Shown: piece by piece, positions 16,186 through 29,579 of the stretch
Numbering within the stretch: position 1 is the first letter of the stretch
Layout of the letters: each line of letters starts with the position of its first letter
Program-made: the position numbers and the translations under genes
From: Siphlonurus alternatus
Lineage: Eukaryota > Arthropoda > Insecta > Ephemeroptera > Siphlonuridae
Length of the DNA stretch: 64,000 nucleotides
Reading direction: 5' to 3'
Assembly (NCBI GenBank): GCA_949825025.1
Contig: OX463785.1
Coordinates: forward strand, 22,879,971-22,943,970
The notes under the pieces: generated by a model
Seen by the model: the letters and a program-made list of their open reading frames with translations, nothing else
Databases searched by the model: none
What the model was told of the DNA's origin: nothing

Positions 16186-16906
16186 AAATTAATTAGTATA
16201 TGAAAACATTATAGGCTCCTGTGCATTTGGCAGGTGTACAGTTCACCGACCAATCTAAATGAAGTTTCCATGGTTTCCTCAGGTCAAAAAGTAGAAAAAA
16301 TACACTAAAAAACAACTATACGAAAAAGAGATATAGTGGTTTCCTTTTTGCATTTTTTAAACATTTTCTTCTATTTTTTCTATTTATCGAATGTAATACA
16401 ATAAGTTCCATAGTTCTATAATTAAATTAGTTCTTTATAGAACACCATCAGAATACTAGTATTAAAATGCCATAGTTATGAATTTATAGTGATGAGTAAT
16501 AACATACATAAAATATAAAATTAATAACACTAAAATTATTAATTATAATACCAATATACATAAATATTTATGAAATTAATTATAGAATATAACTCATAAT
16601 ATGCTTTGATATTAGAGCTATTTGATATTTAGATCAAATATTATACTTAACTAACCATGCAGGTTGTTTATATTTATCAAGTAATAAAGTTGATATATCT
16701 GCATCGTTTAATACCATAATAAACCTTAGTATATTCAATTTACAATATTAGTCTTGCTAAGTAAATATTATGAAATTTCATACATTATAGTAATATACTA
16801 CAGTATGTTGATGTATATGAAAAGCTATGTATCAACTTTATCAATAATTTGTTGCTACTAAAATGAAGAGATAAATATTGACATTGGATACGCCGAAATA
16901 TTTTTT
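16186..16906. other. AT-rich DNA, no gene seen
   Basis: Presumed upstream intron or 5' flank of the K2P gene. It contains one copy of the dispersed GTTTCCATGGTTTCC core at 16,261-16,284. Confidence 0.4.
16261..16284 (+). repeat. Dispersed GTTTCCATGGTTTCC core, copy 2
   Basis: AAGTTTCCATGGTTTCCTC then AGGTC. Shares the core with 8,643 and others. Confidence 0.55.
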
Positions 16907-16990
16907 ATGCAATGAATAAAGCATACAAAATTATGCTGCTCTGAATTTTTTCAGATTTTTTATATCTAAATAAAATTATTTTTAGCCATA
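16907..16990. mobile_element. MITE family A, left-arm fragment
   Basis: Contains AAAATTATGCTGCTCTGAAT, TTTTTCAGATTTTTT and an AAAATTATTTTTAG segment, as in the outer arms of family A. The right arm is missing. It abuts a family H relic. Confidence 0.55.
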
Positions 16991-16994
16991 TTTA

Positions 16995-17132
16995 TTTAGA
17001 TTATAGTCGGAGATGCTCGGAAGCACTCGACTCATGTTGGACCAATCAGAACCTTCGTTGCAAAGTGTCAACCAATCACCGATGACAGTTCAAACACTCC
17101 CAAAACTTAATTAAAAGTGACGCCCAGTGTAT
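16995..17132. mobile_element. MITE family H, diverged copy
   Basis: GATGCTCGGAAGCACTCG... CCAATCAGAACCTTCGTTGC... TTAATTAAAAGTGACGCCCA aligns along its length with the element at 2,819-2,974. The left terminal repeat is eroded. Confidence 0.55.
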
Positions 17133-17192
17133 AGCTAAAAAACAACACTCGTGCATGATAGCTTGATTGCTGAGGTCATTTGTCGACTAACT

Positions 17193-17226
17193 TGACTGAG
17201 ATTTCCACGGTTTCCTCAGTCACAGC
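17193..17226 (+). repeat. GACTGAG-ATTTCCACGGTTTCC dispersed core, copy 3
   Basis: Core flanked by GACTGAG and CTCAGTCAC, which are themselves inverted copies. This makes it the most symmetric of the six copies. Confidence 0.6.
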
Positions 17227-18689
17227 TAGAGAAAACATTAATTGATATGCCCCCAGTATTATCTAGAGTAAAATAGATATGTTTATTTAAACGATAGCTA
17301 CATGAAGTCTAACTTTATTTATTTCGAACTGTTGCAATAATCAAAATTAACAAACTTAAATTTGGTCTAAAGTTAAACTTAATTTATAATATATATTAAT
17401 GCATTTGGATGAAAAACATTATTTAAATCAATCGGTCATTTTTGTTTTAAAATTTTTCAGTGCAGACTTCAAAATTCTCTCTCTGATTAATATAACAAAT
17501 ATGATACAACAGTCAATGCACTAACAAGAAAATTTAAGCAGCAATAAATAAAATGTTACTTGTTATTCATTGAAAACCCTTAAACAAAAATATCTCCTTT
17601 TTATTAATACCCCACTTTATAAGCAGTCTATAGTATTTAAAATGTCTATTTATATTTTTATAACAATAAACTTTCGTAGCAGAGAGCGATTTTAATTAAA
17701 AAAAGTTTTAATAATGTGGTAATTTTTGGCGACTAATTAATAAACAAATATTTTTTAAAACTTTATTTTTAAATTATTTTCTGAATATTAAGTTTTTTTT
17801 ATTAAAGGCAATTTTATTTTTAATTTAGGTCTTTTATAATTGTTACGATGATAATATGTTAAATTAAGATATAAATTCACAACATTTTAATTTGTAATGA
17901 AAATAAAATTAAATATTACAAAATTAAATTACAATTTTTGTGAGGACATAAAGTCAACTTGTTTGTTCTGGAAAGCATTTGTTTACTAAAATATAGTTAC
18001 AATACATAGGATGAATCAAAACACTCACAAATGTATGCGGTTTTTTTCATTGCTAATTTTAATGAAAATTTAATCAATTTGTTTAATAATTTCAGTGCTT
18101 CAATTTTATTTCTACATCAATTCAAAGTAAATTGCAACCTTGAAGAAAATATAACATTTTGTCTTTCAAGTGTATTATTCAGAGATAAAATATTTTTGAT
18201 CGGATTTAGAAAGAGCATTACATCACCATCGAACAAGGAAAGGAAGGATTTTATTTCTCAGATAAAAAAGAAACCAGACAAGCGTGCAGCAAGCTCTGAT
18301 GAGGGATAGAGAAAAGCCAAAGCCTTCTTAAAAAAAAAAAAAAAGAAGATCGAAATTCTATAGAATGACACCAAGCCTCAAAACTTTAAGATAATTTTAT
18401 AGAGTGCTTTTATGTATAGCTAGATTTTTATGTAATGATATAATTTTTTTATAGTTTAAGATTTGTCATAAAACATGTTACTGTTATAGCAGATGATAAA
18501 AAAATACAGTTTGTGGTAATACGTAAAAGATCTTCCCTATTATGACAGATTAGAAATTTAATGAGTTTGGATTACACTTTTAGAACAGCGCTAATGTTAA
18601 CTGATATTGAGTCCGTATAATATTTGAAAAAGCGGATAATATAAGCATATGTGATTATATTATATCAGCATATTACCGAGTTGAATTAA
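17227..18689. other. AT-rich DNA, no gene supported
   Basis: A 92-codon plus-strand ORF at 18,031-18,309 has ordinary-looking composition near its end but no domain, no acceptor context I trust and no recognisable family. It is left uncalled. Confidence 0.4.
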
Positions 18690-18725
18690 TTTAATCATTT
18701 ATTCACTTTTAACGCGTCTCTCCTT

Positions 18726-18802
18726 GTTTTTTTTTTTTGTTTTTTTTTTTGTTTTTTTTTTTTTTGTTTTTTGTTTTTTTTTTGTTTTTGTTTTGTTTTT
18801 TT
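18726..18802. repeat. Poly-T tract punctuated by single Gs
   Basis: Runs of 4-13 T separated by single G residues, grown inside the family B copy where other copies have a short T/C tract. Confidence 0.9.
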
Positions 18803-18865
18803 CACCTTTAATATTTTTCACCATTTCTGAGCAAAAAATACCAGACTACATCTTCTTCCCTCTTA

Positions 18866-19009
18866 AGCTGGTATTACACGATGCAATTTTGCATACAATT
18901 TTTCCTTACAAGAAAATTTTATCTCAATACAATCAAATGGAGCTGACATTTTATTGTAAGGAAAAATTGTATGCAATAATTAGAAAAATTGTATCGTGTA
19001 ATACCGGCT
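18866..19009. mobile_element. MITE family C with TTA target duplication
   Basis: A 144-bp inverted repeat with ends AGCTGGTATTACACGAT and ATCGTGTAATACCGGCT, flanked on both sides by TTA. The host family B sequence reads CCTCTTATT at other copies, so the empty site and the 3-bp duplication can be reconstructed. A TTA/TAA duplication is typical of PIF/Harbinger elements. The superfamily call is inferred from it. Confidence 0.88.
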
Positions 19010-19156
19010 TTATTCAGAATGAAATGTTAAAAATATTTTCTCCATTTTTTCCTCACTTTGATCGACGAAAAAATTAAGATGCATTTTTGAGGTAAATGAT
19101 TACGTTTAGACGTGTTAAAGATGAGTTGAACATTTTTTTTTTTTTTCAATTAACTA

Positions 19157-19607
19157 ATTTTGTAACATTAATTTTATATTCATAGATAAAACGTTTTCCA
19201 TTATAAATTCAAGCAGAATTTGCATTGAAACCACGTTCTATAATACATAATATCACTATTTTAAATACTGTCAAAGCGGATACAGCATATTGGAATATAC
19301 TGTTCATCAATACAAAACATTGATTTTAGTAATACTTTGAGTCTAATTATGGTAGTAAATATTTATGATATTATATTTCACATATTAAACGTATAGGTAC
19401 ACTGTAAAAAAATTACCGAGACTACGTATTTTATTAAAAATTATCACTGAAAGGTGATGATTTTTTTTATTTTACTGATTTGCGCACTTCATGTGAAATA
19501 TTATGGCAGCCATCTTGTTTCAGGTGCAGGATATTTTTATTGAAACTATCATACTTTATATAAATATAATGTATTTTTACATAAAAACACTTATAATGTT
19601 ATAATTT
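19157..19607. other. AT-rich DNA, no gene seen
   Basis: Nothing recognised. Confidence 0.5.
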
Positions 19608-19803
19608 CTTCCTTGCTTAATATGAGGATGAATGGGGACAATATTTTGAACATTTTAAGCTCAATAAGAGAATAGGATTCGTAATCTAGAGTATATAGAC
19701 TTTTTAACTCTTTTTTCCCCTCAAAAATGGTACAAAATAGAAGGAAAAAGATCGAGAAATTTGAAAATTTAAGAGAATGAAAGATTACATTTATTTCAAC
19801 TTG
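19608..19803 (+). mobile_element. MITE family B, 5'-truncated copy
   Basis: Starts within the family at CTTCCTTGCTTAATATGAGG and runs through AAAATGGTACAAAATAGAAG to the end TTTATTTCAACTTGG. Confidence 0.75.
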
Positions 19804-20966
19804 GTAAATCGTATTTTTCTCGAGTATATATTGTATTTCTTTAATTTAGTTAACACAGTCAAATATTAATTAACAACCAATTTTGCATAATACAACTCCA
19901 TATAATAATAAATACACATTAAAATTCACTGATTTTGTGCAACAATTTTTGTCCGTGTATATATGATATTGATCAGAGGGTGGTATAGACAGAGATATGA
20001 AGAATTCACGTCCAAACTGTTGCTTCACTTTCCCGTCAACTCTGATTTGCATCCTTCAATATCGGACTTTAGCATGTCACGCTTCACAGGAAACATTAAG
20101 CTCCATGTAAAAGTAATGCCAATTCTATTTCTATCAATGTAATATCATACCGCTGGTAGATATGTGGGAATTAATGTACAGTCATGGACAGAAATATGCG
20201 AACTTTCCCCTTTTTTTGTGTATAGTGTATTTTATTATATAGGATATAATGCTGACAAAAAAATAAACTGAATATTTGACAGTAATAGGCACTATTGAAA
20301 CAAAAGTGTATATAAGTTTGACAGTAAAAAATTATGATTGATCCCTGCAATGTAGAGATGAAAGTAGAAATGCTTTTTTTTAACGTCTAAAATTACGTCA
20401 TAGGTTATTTCGAATATGGAGCTATGGGTTCTTGGCTAAATTTTCTTTCATGTTTTGAGGAAACTTAAGATATTATGGTCGGTACAGGACCAATGAACTC
20501 CGAACACTTCAGCAGGCTGGATTCATAATTATTCAACTTGGAACACTACAATAAATATTTGAAACACAAAGTTTAATTTTAGACATTATAGTTGTATTGA
20601 TTGAGGCTTTAAAAATAACATTTTCAGGAAACTTTAGTATCAGATATGTTTTAAATGTTACAAATATAACAGAAATGAAGCTGTAAATTAAATAAAAAAA
20701 TATGTGAAATAAACTAAAGAATTTACAAGTTTAAAAAACATAATATATAACAATTTTTATTTCATTACAAGTATAAGCGATGCAATAATTTCAGTATTTA
20801 CTATCAGAGGGTGATTTCTCTATGTATAACAAGTGTTCATGATCTTTGATGGGTTGAAATAGTCGTAACTACCAACAGAAACTGTGCTACAGGCAACGGA
20901 TTTATCAGCGTTTATATTTTACTATTATATAATAGAGACAAATCTACTACCTCGAATAAAGATAGT
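19804..20966. other. AT-rich DNA, no gene supported
   Basis: A minus-strand frame around 19,950-20,052 is moderately coding-like but unrecognised. TACAGTCATGGACAGAAATA at 20,177 resembles a Tc1/pogo-type transposon end but has no partner that I could find. Confidence 0.35.
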
Positions 20967-21128
20967 AATTGGTGCGATTCACGAAGCAGTTATATAGCCA
21001 GGTTTACAACCACGTTTAGCTTAACCACGTTTAACTATATCTGTTTTACGTGTTAAACCACCTAGTTAAACGTGGTTAAGCTAATCGTGGTTAGAAACCT
21101 GGCTAACTGCTTCGTGAATCGCTCTCAA
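20967..21128. mobile_element. MITE family E, long inverted repeat
   Basis: Arms GCGATTCACGAAGCAGTTA and AACTGCTTCGTGAATCGC continue inward through AGCCAGGTTT / AAACCTGGCT to paired AACCACGTTTA / TAAACGTGGTT segments. It has about 155 bp of near-complete self-complementarity and no ORF. The target-site duplication is unclear. Confidence 0.8.
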
Positions 21129-21260
21129 TATATATATGGCACCAAACCAAAAATATAATTACTATTATAACTTGTGTATATTTACATTTAATGGTAAGCT
21201 TTTTTTGTCGATTTTGTCATCATAGGGAGGGGGGATAGACACTTTATGCCGAATTTATCA

Positions 21261-21418
21261 AGATTTTTTCCTTGGGTTCAATCGAGTATATACTATATAT
21301 ACTAAACATGGTGCTAAAAATGTGGACTAAATTGGTGGCAAACGTATCTGTTTATAACATGGCTTAGCACCATGCTTAGTATTCGATTTAAACTCGGGTT
21401 AAAAATCTAGAATGTAAC
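21261..21418. mobile_element. MITE family F, inverted repeat
   Basis: Arms AGATTTTTTCCTTGGGTT and AACTCGGGTTAAAAATCT, with inner pairs ACTAAACATGGTGCTAA and TTAGCACCATGCTTAGT. The left arm carries an extra TA-rich insertion (TATATACTATATA). Confidence 0.7.
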
Positions 21419-21810
21419 ACATATTAATATTTTTATTATATGAGAGTAATGCATGCCACTTGACTCAAAGCCAACCTCTGTTTGATTCTTTCTATTGAAA
21501 TCTGTATATAATAGTTTTAATAGTAGATATACTATTTCCCCTTAAAGTTAGTCAACTTCTGCAGCACCAAAATACAGCTAGTTGCATAAGCTACAGGGGA
21601 CGTTATTTTGATGCTCGTAGCCAAACATCCAGGCGAGATCATGATCGCATGGCACATTGATTAACTGTGTGTATCTACAAATATTTATAGCAATAAATAC
21701 AGAAAAGAATAAACTCTGATAAAATCCAACATGTGTCAATCTTATTTTTAGGAAGGGCGCATTCTTGTGATGTACAGTTCTGGTAAAAAATAATTGAACG
21801 CAGTGAATGG
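21419..21810. other. Unassigned DNA next to a Tc1-like element
   Basis: A 96-codon minus-strand ORF (21,578-21,868) has no recognisable domain. TACAGTTCTGGTAAAAAATA at 21,775 looks like a second Tc1-type end next to the element that follows, suggesting nested or tandem insertion. Confidence 0.35.
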
Positions 21811-22036
21811 TACAGTTACGGCAAAAAATACTGGGACACTTAACATGCTTGAGTATAGAAGTGAGCACTATCAGTCCACTTACTTGGCTTATCAGGCAAC
21901 ACCGTTGGAGTTCAAATAAGAGGACTCAAAATCACCTCTTCTACAATAATAGACAGCGTTGCCACATTGCGAACTATCCGTGGCTACTCTAGCAGTCATT
22001 TAGGTAAAGTGTTCCAATTTTTTTACTATTACTATA
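21811..22036. mobile_element. Tc1/mariner-like non-autonomous element
   Basis: Left end TACAGTTACGGCAAAAAATA then CTGGGACACTT. The right end is AAGTGTTCCAATTTTTTTAC then TATTACTATA, its imperfect inverse. TACAGT...GGNCA...GGGACACT ends between TA dinucleotides are typical of Tc1-like elements. No transposase fits in 226 bp. Confidence 0.5.
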
Positions 22037-22653
22037 CAATTTTTAAACAATCTATATAACATTTAGTTTGTTTACTAAATGATAAAATATCATCACAAAA
22101 ATAATCTTTATAAAATATCGATTGGTTTAAAATGCATCATCGAAACAATTTCATTTGATTGTATACTTAAAATTAAAATTGAATCAAATATTTTAATTTT
22201 ATTATGATATTTAAATTAATTTTATAAAAGTTAAACTTTTCTGTCAGGTATAATTTTAAAGCCACCTGTGTTAAAAGTTAGAACTAAGAAAATATGTGTC
22301 AACTTTTACATGTTTGATATTATGTAAAAGTTAAATTGATATCTCATGGACATCTTTGCAGTGTAGTTTCAAAGAATCTCTCTCTTATGTGAAATTCAAC
22401 TCACGTTCCATCACAGAATTTTCTGGCAGAAAAGGATACGAAAGAAAGGGTAGGAGAGTGTCGGTCTGCCAAGAATGGACTGATATACTTTAATTAATAT
22501 AAAATTCCCCACTGGAAATTATGAAAATCCCCTTTATTTTTATCAATAAACTTAGAACGATATATAATTATTATATCTTACATTTTTAAGACATAAATTA
22601 ACAAAAACACATCAAAATAACGTATTTCCGGTTATACTTTTATATTAATTACA
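22037..22653. other. AT-rich DNA, possible 3' UTR at its right end
   Basis: On the minus strand an AATAAA lies near 22,535, about 115 bases after the stop of the candidate exon at 22,654-22,726. Otherwise nothing is recognised. Confidence 0.35.
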
Positions 22654-22726
22654 CTATAGCTTGTCAATGATGGCTATAGACAGCAAGGCAGCTTCGATTA
22701 TTAAGGACTCTGTGCTAGAAGGCTCG
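22654..22726 (-). CDS. Candidate 3'-terminal coding exon, product unknown
   Basis: On the minus strand a long pyrimidine tract (CTCCCTTCTCAATGACAG) ends in a canonical acceptor. It is followed by an open frame of about 23 codons (ending LLSIAIIDKL) and a TAG, with AATAAA about 115 bases further on. The composition (Glu/Ser-rich start, then Leu/Ile/Ala) is more protein-like than the surrounding DNA. I do not recognise the peptide. It could be the last exon of a gene whose other exons lie to the right, or chance. The plus strand also carries a 28-codon ATG frame (22,670-22,756) over the same bases. Confidence 0.22.
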
Positions 22727-23090
22727 CTGTCATTGAGAAGGGAGAAAAAAAAATAAAACAAGTCTAACTTTCGTCTTTTTTTTCTTTTTTTTTTTTTGTA
22801 ACACGCTTGCCTTTGTATAATCCTATTACTATATAGTAACTTCAATGATAAATAAGATTAACTATACAAAGAAGTAGCTAGTTTATTGTTATATACTCTG
22901 TGTAGAATAGTACAAGCTAGGTAATTAAGGTGTATAACAAAACAAGGTATTTACAATTAACGTAACGTCCAGGTATTTATTTTATCTTTTGTCTTTGTAT
23001 AATAAACTAATGTATGTGTGTATGAATGTAAATTTGTAACTTTAGTAATTAGAGGAAAATATTGTATATTACAAGAGTCATAATGTTAAA
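22727..23090. other. AT-rich DNA, no gene seen
   Basis: Nothing recognised apart from the pyrimidine tract noted for the candidate exon. Confidence 0.5.
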
Positions 23091-23342
23091 TTAGTTGAAA
23101 AATTACATCTTCATTATACATCCTTAACACATCTCAATCTAATTGAATTCTTTTTGCATTGAAAACACATCTTATTTTTTTCTTACTCAAAATTAGGATG
23201 AAATGAAGACATATTCCAATTATTTCATGCTCAATAAGAGAAAAAGAAGACTTTTTTTTTTCCTCAAATTTTTTGCATAATAAGAAGAAAAAAGACGAGA
23301 ACGTTAAAAGTGAATAAATGAAAAAAATTATTTCAACTTGAG
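23091..23342 (+). mobile_element. MITE family B copy
   Basis: Full extent from TTAGTTGAAAAATTACATCT to TTATTTCAACTTG. Internal landmarks include AAAACACATCTTATTTTTTT and AAGACGAGAACGTTAAAAGT. Confidence 0.8.
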
Positions 23343-24011
23343 AACGTCATATTATAAATTTGATAAATTATAAAAAAAAATCAAAAATAAAATGTATACA
23401 TCCCATTTTATGCAAATTCTATGTTATATTATTAAACACATACTTTACTTATAATATTATTTACGTACCAGTATTGTACCTACAATATATAATAATTTCT
23501 AGTGCATTATTTATAGTGATTAAAATTGTATGACGTTCCCCCTGTTTTTACTTGTAAAATGTTCAATTTTTAACATTAAAATAATGTAAAATAAAAGCAA
23601 ACATTTTTAAAACGAGCTTGACATTTTTGTTATACAAAAATTTACATAAAAATTTTACAGGCTGTCATTTAAAACTTGACAACAAAATTTGATGTTTGAA
23701 ATTGGGTACTTTTATATTTTTAGCTTTTAAACAACACATCAAAATTATGTTTTCATAAATACCTTGCAACAGGTGAGATAATTAATCATGATTTATTACC
23801 ATTGATTGACTTTCAGAGTTATTAGGGAGCATTTCTGCTTATTTCGATTTCATTAATTTGTATAGGGGTTGGCGTAAAAACGAGCGGTTGACAGTGAAAG
23901 CCACAATTGATCGATTCAGTCAAATTTTACAATAATTGATGATTTATCATACTTCTAAAAATTACAAATTATGTCATATTGTAACATTAGTACACACTGT
24001 TGTATGAAATA
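23343..24011. other. AT-rich DNA, no gene seen
   Basis: Nothing recognised. Confidence 0.5.
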
Positions 24012-24408
24012 GACAAACTTTATGACATTTTTTATTACATATTTCTATAGAAGATCTGTAGTTACGCGTGTTGTTAATGTGTTTTAACTCGTTAACATCT
24101 TTAAATTCGTGCTGCAAAACAAATCACTACGTTCACATGACGGTGTTTAATACCTATCCGTTGACGACGTCTCGTAAAAATGACATCCGTCGTCAACGAA
24201 TATGTCGCATTAAACACCGTCATGTAAACGTACGTAGTAACTGTGACGTAATAATCATGCTTAGGGGAAGACTTTGCATGACTATGACGTCACAGTGAAT
24301 TTTCCCTGTTGGAGGGCTAAAAAAAATATGAAAAAATTGACAGTACATAACTCAAAAATTCAAGAGTTATATCCAAATATGCAATAAAAAATTCATAAGA
24401 GACAACCC
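24012..24408. mobile_element. Old family A-related inverted repeat
   Basis: The outer parts match diverged family A arms (TTTTTTATTACATATTTCTA at left; AAAAAATATGAAAAAATTGA and TATGCAATAAAAAATTCAT at right). The centre is a separate strong palindrome: ACGTTCACATGACGGTGTTT against AAACACCGTCATGTAAACGT, then paired GTTGACGACG / CGTCGTCAAC. It also carries TATGACGTCACA. Confidence 0.6.
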
Positions 24409-24730
24409 TGATAATGAGTTCATGAGCTGTCTTGATATGAACGAAATTCATGGTTTACTCGATCTGTTTTATAAGCTGTTATTAAAATTATAGAAAATGA
24501 AGTTTTTTTGTTTGTTATGGCAGACTTAGATGTTATTATCTAGGAGAAAAGCTTTCAGAAATTTAAGAGCTAAAACATAATTGTTTTATTTCGAGTGAAG
24601 CATTTCGAGTAATTTAATTATCAGCTGATCCGGTGAATTATAATGTAGTTATAATGTAGGCCACAGTCATCAAAACAGATGGCCAATTATCATTGGGCAA
24701 TTAAACTGATCCCTTTATCTACCCCTTCTT

Positions 24731-24733
<3 letters not shown>
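24409..24733. other. AT-rich DNA, no gene seen
   Basis: Nothing recognised. Confidence 0.5.

Positions 24734-24795
<62 letters not shown>
24734..24795. repeat. (CT)n microsatellite
   Basis: About 62 bp of CT. The 84-codon ORF across it is an artefact. Confidence 0.97.
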
Positions 24796-24798
<3 letters not shown>

Positions 24799-26731
24799 TG
24801 TACATCATATTCTCATTCATTCCCCTTCTCTCCTAACACTCAACTGCCTGACCATTTCACAAAAATAATGCCCCAGAATTGCATACACACAGAGAATATA
24901 AATATTTTATGTGAGAATATTTTATCAATTTAAAACCAACTAGCAGTAATATAAAATTGCAATGGTATGTTTTTTCATCGATTTTTAGTCAGTTAGTATG
25001 CGAAAGCTTAAGCTTTGAAATCTCTGGAGTCTTAGAAAGAAATAGATTTCCCTTGTGATCTATTTTTTTTTTTTTAAACCGGAAGTTTTCGTTCCACTTT
25101 CAAGTCAATCTAAAAAAGAGAAATTTGTTTCTTTCTTCTTTTAACTAGTAGTGGAAACATCCTGCAATTTTTGATGACATATGTTGGTAATTTTGTTATT
25201 ATTAAATATATTTACAAATATACACCCACGGTCATAAGTTTCTGTACCAATTTTCAATCACAATATCTTCTTAGCAAATCAGAAACGTGGTTTGGTTTTA
25301 AATTTTCTTGCGTAGAATAGCAAAATGATTCTACATTTTTTTTTTTTTTGAAAATGCATGGATCTATATTATAGAAAAATGTTCCATAATATTTAAAAAA
25401 AAAGACGCAACTGCAGTTAAAAATTCAAAAGTTATTCAGATTTCAGACCTAAATAATTTTATCATAATGCATGCATTTAGCTCGCAAAAATTTGAAAGAC
25501 ATTTTGTCATTTTTATGACTATTTTTTTCTAGTTGTTTGTTAATTTGTTTACTTATTTAGTATTATAAAGAAGCTACTCTGAACGTATTTAAATGATATT
25601 ATAATAACTTTAAATTTCATGTTAATTAAAGCGTTAATTAAGAATTGACATAGGTAGATAATAGGCAATGCAACTTCTGAGACAAAATGTTAAAAAAATT
25701 TTAATCACCTGAAAGAATTTATTTTTAGAACATTTGAATATTTTAATTAATATTAATAATTAAATTTCATTTTATTCAGAAATATTCCAAGATTCCAACA
25801 GTTACTAACAACTATTTGAATAAAACTTTCAACTATGAAAATATTCACTTAATTATTTTAGCTTAGTATAATATTCTAACTATAAAGATGAGAGCATTAT
25901 TTATAATAAGCTTAATAGTTCTAAGAAAATTTATTTAATTATATCTATAACAATACAAAACCATATTGTTAATCCTTTTTTAATTATAACATTAATTAAA
26001 AAATTAACTATTTTAATTAATATATTTATCACCACTTTAATTTAAAATATATTTCACACTATTTTAATACAGTGCTATATTAAAGATTGTTCTCAATTTA
26101 AGACTATCATTTCTCAACTTTTTTGTGTCTTTTTTCATGCTTTATGTGTGTGTGTTTTTTCTCTTCCTTTTTTTGCCTTAAGCCCTTACTCAAGAACGTG
26201 AGTTTTAAAGCCTTATCCTTTCTGCATAGTCTGACGAAAATAAAATTCACTCTGAAGATTCTCCTTAGTCTTTGAATCATCAGCAAGCGAGAAAATTATT
26301 AATTAAAATTTGAATGGCAAACCATATCCAGAATTATTCTGAATGTAAATTTAATGATTGCTTGAGAGATTTTCAGATTTCAAATAGTGCTGGACACTGC
26401 TTTATTAATTTAACTGATTTTGTATGATAACAACATTTTAATTTTTTTTCAAAACTACTAGTTAACTTTTCTGATCTTTTCCTTATCTCAAACCCTAAAA
26501 TGTACATTTTAAGTTAGAAAATAAGGTAAAATTTTATATTATCATGTGATAGCTCGTAACGTAAAAAAGAACTTTATTCATTTTAAGTGGCTAATTTGCA
26601 TATAATAATTTAATTATCATTTTAGATTATTGTCATAATAATATATTCTTCATTATTAAACATTTAGTGCATGCATGTTAATAATCGTACCCTTGAGGGT
26701 TGGAAATGATTTTTTATTTTGTTTCATGTGA
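24796..26731. other. AT-rich DNA, no gene seen
   Basis: CACGGTCATAAGTTTCTGTA at about 25,227 resembles the end of a Tc1-like element, but no inverted partner was found. The rest is unremarkable. Confidence 0.4.

Positions 26732-27941
<1,210 letters not shown>

Positions 27942-27997
<56 letters not shown>
27942..27997. repeat. (GA)n microsatellite
   Basis: About 56 bp of GA, the complement of the CT tracts. Confidence 0.98.
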
Positions 27998-28000
<3 letters not shown>

Positions 28001-28284
28001 ATTTATATTTAACTTTTCAATCTTTTATGTATTAAATTTCAATTTTTGGAAATTGGTTTTTATATTTTAAGATACAAAAAAGGTAGGTTTTCTCAGAAAT
28101 TGAGGTTTCTTGCAATTATTTACCCTACAATACAAGCATAGAAAGTTTATATTTATATACATCGTGATTTATATGACACATTCTGAGTTAATTAATCATT
28201 TTTTTATTTCAATTTATATATATTTTATCATAATATTGTGAGGCAATATTAAGCATATTTCGTATATACATTTAATTCTCCATT

Positions 28285-28552
28285 TTTTTCGTATTTTATT
28301 CCCTTTTAACGCCTTTCCTCGTTTTTTTCCCTTTTATTTCACACCATTTTCTAGAAAAAAAGATGGGAAAAGACTAAATTACGTCTTCTTTCCTCTTACT
28401 TGTTAGTGAGTTTAGTATTTTAGAAATATTGTCTCCATTTCATCCCCACTTCATGCAAGAAATAAATTATGTGTTTTTGAGGGAAAAAAACGTAATAAGT
28501 TTAGGTTTAGGCGTGTTAAAGATGAGTTGAAAATGAAAATTTGTCAACTTTC
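28285..28552 (-). mobile_element. MITE family B copy
   Basis: Reverse-oriented: CCCTTTTAACGCCTTTCCTC, then CACACCATTTTCTAG, GTCTCCATTTCATCCCCACT, and GTGTTAAAGATGAGTTGAAA at its right end. Confidence 0.8.
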
Positions 28553-29094
28553 CCTTTAAATTATACAAAAAATATCTTACTATTCCAGTAATAATAAAAC
28601 AAAACCTGAAAACTTGTATAACTTTGATGAAGGTTATTTATTTTGAAATCCTTTGAACATATAGTACCTCATCTGTAATAACATCTTTTATGAATTTGTA
28701 ATGACAAAAAGGAAACATTTATTAAAATTAATTACAAAAACTTGTCACATTTTTAAAATTAAAAAAACAAATTAAGATTTACATTTATGTATAATAAAAC
28801 AGTCATCATTTTACATAAGTCGAAGTTAAGGTTTTTTTTATTTATTTTACTCTAAAGGTTTGTGTGGTAATATAATTTGGGGTATTTTTTTTTTTTTAAA
28901 TGTTAGTTTGGGATGTGTTGGAAACACTTTAGAAAGATAAATATAAAAAAGATCAAAAGAAATCCAAAGCATGTTTGTACGGTAGTCAATTGAAAAGATA
29001 CTTCTCGTGGCTCTCCTTCATTAGCCACCAAGTTGGAACTATAAAGTCTTCTTTGTAAAAAAATACATTGTAAATAATAATTATAGAACTGCAA
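28553..29094. other. AT-rich DNA, no gene supported
   Basis: A minus-strand frame (28,903-29,124) has an acidic, GC-richer middle (about 28,985-29,045) and a hydrophobic end, but part of it overlaps the next family B element and no family is recognised. It is left uncalled. Confidence 0.35.
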
Positions 29095-29377
29095 CCTAGT
29101 TGAAAAATTACAACTATCTTTCACAAGTCTAAACCTGATCTTATAAATTTTTTTTTTTATCTCAAAAATACATCGTTCTTATTTCTTGAGTGAGGATGTT
29201 ATGGAGACAATATATATGTATATAAATATATATATATATATACAACATTTCATTCTCAATAAGAGGAAATAAGACGTAATCTCATCTTTTTCCCTCTAAA
29301 ATGGTGCAAAATTGAAAGAAAAAAATAGGAGTATATTCGTTAAAAGTGAATAAAAGACGAAAATTAGTCCAACTTAA
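29095..29377 (+). mobile_element. MITE family B copy with internal TA expansion
   Basis: Starts CCTAGTTGAAAAATTACAAC and ends near TAGTCCAACTTA. A short TATATATA expansion sits where other copies have ATATTTCTGACATT. Confidence 0.8.
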
Positions 29378-29579
29378 GCAAATTTTACATTCTTACATAA
29401 CTATTTGTTACAGTAGTGTGATGTACCCATGTTAATAATCAATTGTGTTGTTTATCGTCAGATCATCAAAGTAAAGCAACGCCAAGGTTAGTAGTTGGAT
29501 AGGTGGCTATTTTCAACAAAAATCCATCCTGAAATAAATCATTGCGTTTTTCCACTATGTTGTTTCCCTGGTTTTGGAC

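Larger units (their letters stand above)
18690..19156 (-). mobile_element. MITE family B copy, split by a nested family C MITE
   Basis: Reverse-oriented B landmarks (TTCACTTTTAACGCG, TTTTTCACCATTTCTGAG, CTCCATTTTTTCCTCACTTTG, GTGTTAAAGATGAGTTGAAC) flank an inserted element at 18,866-19,009. A T-rich expansion lies at its left side. Confidence 0.8.
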
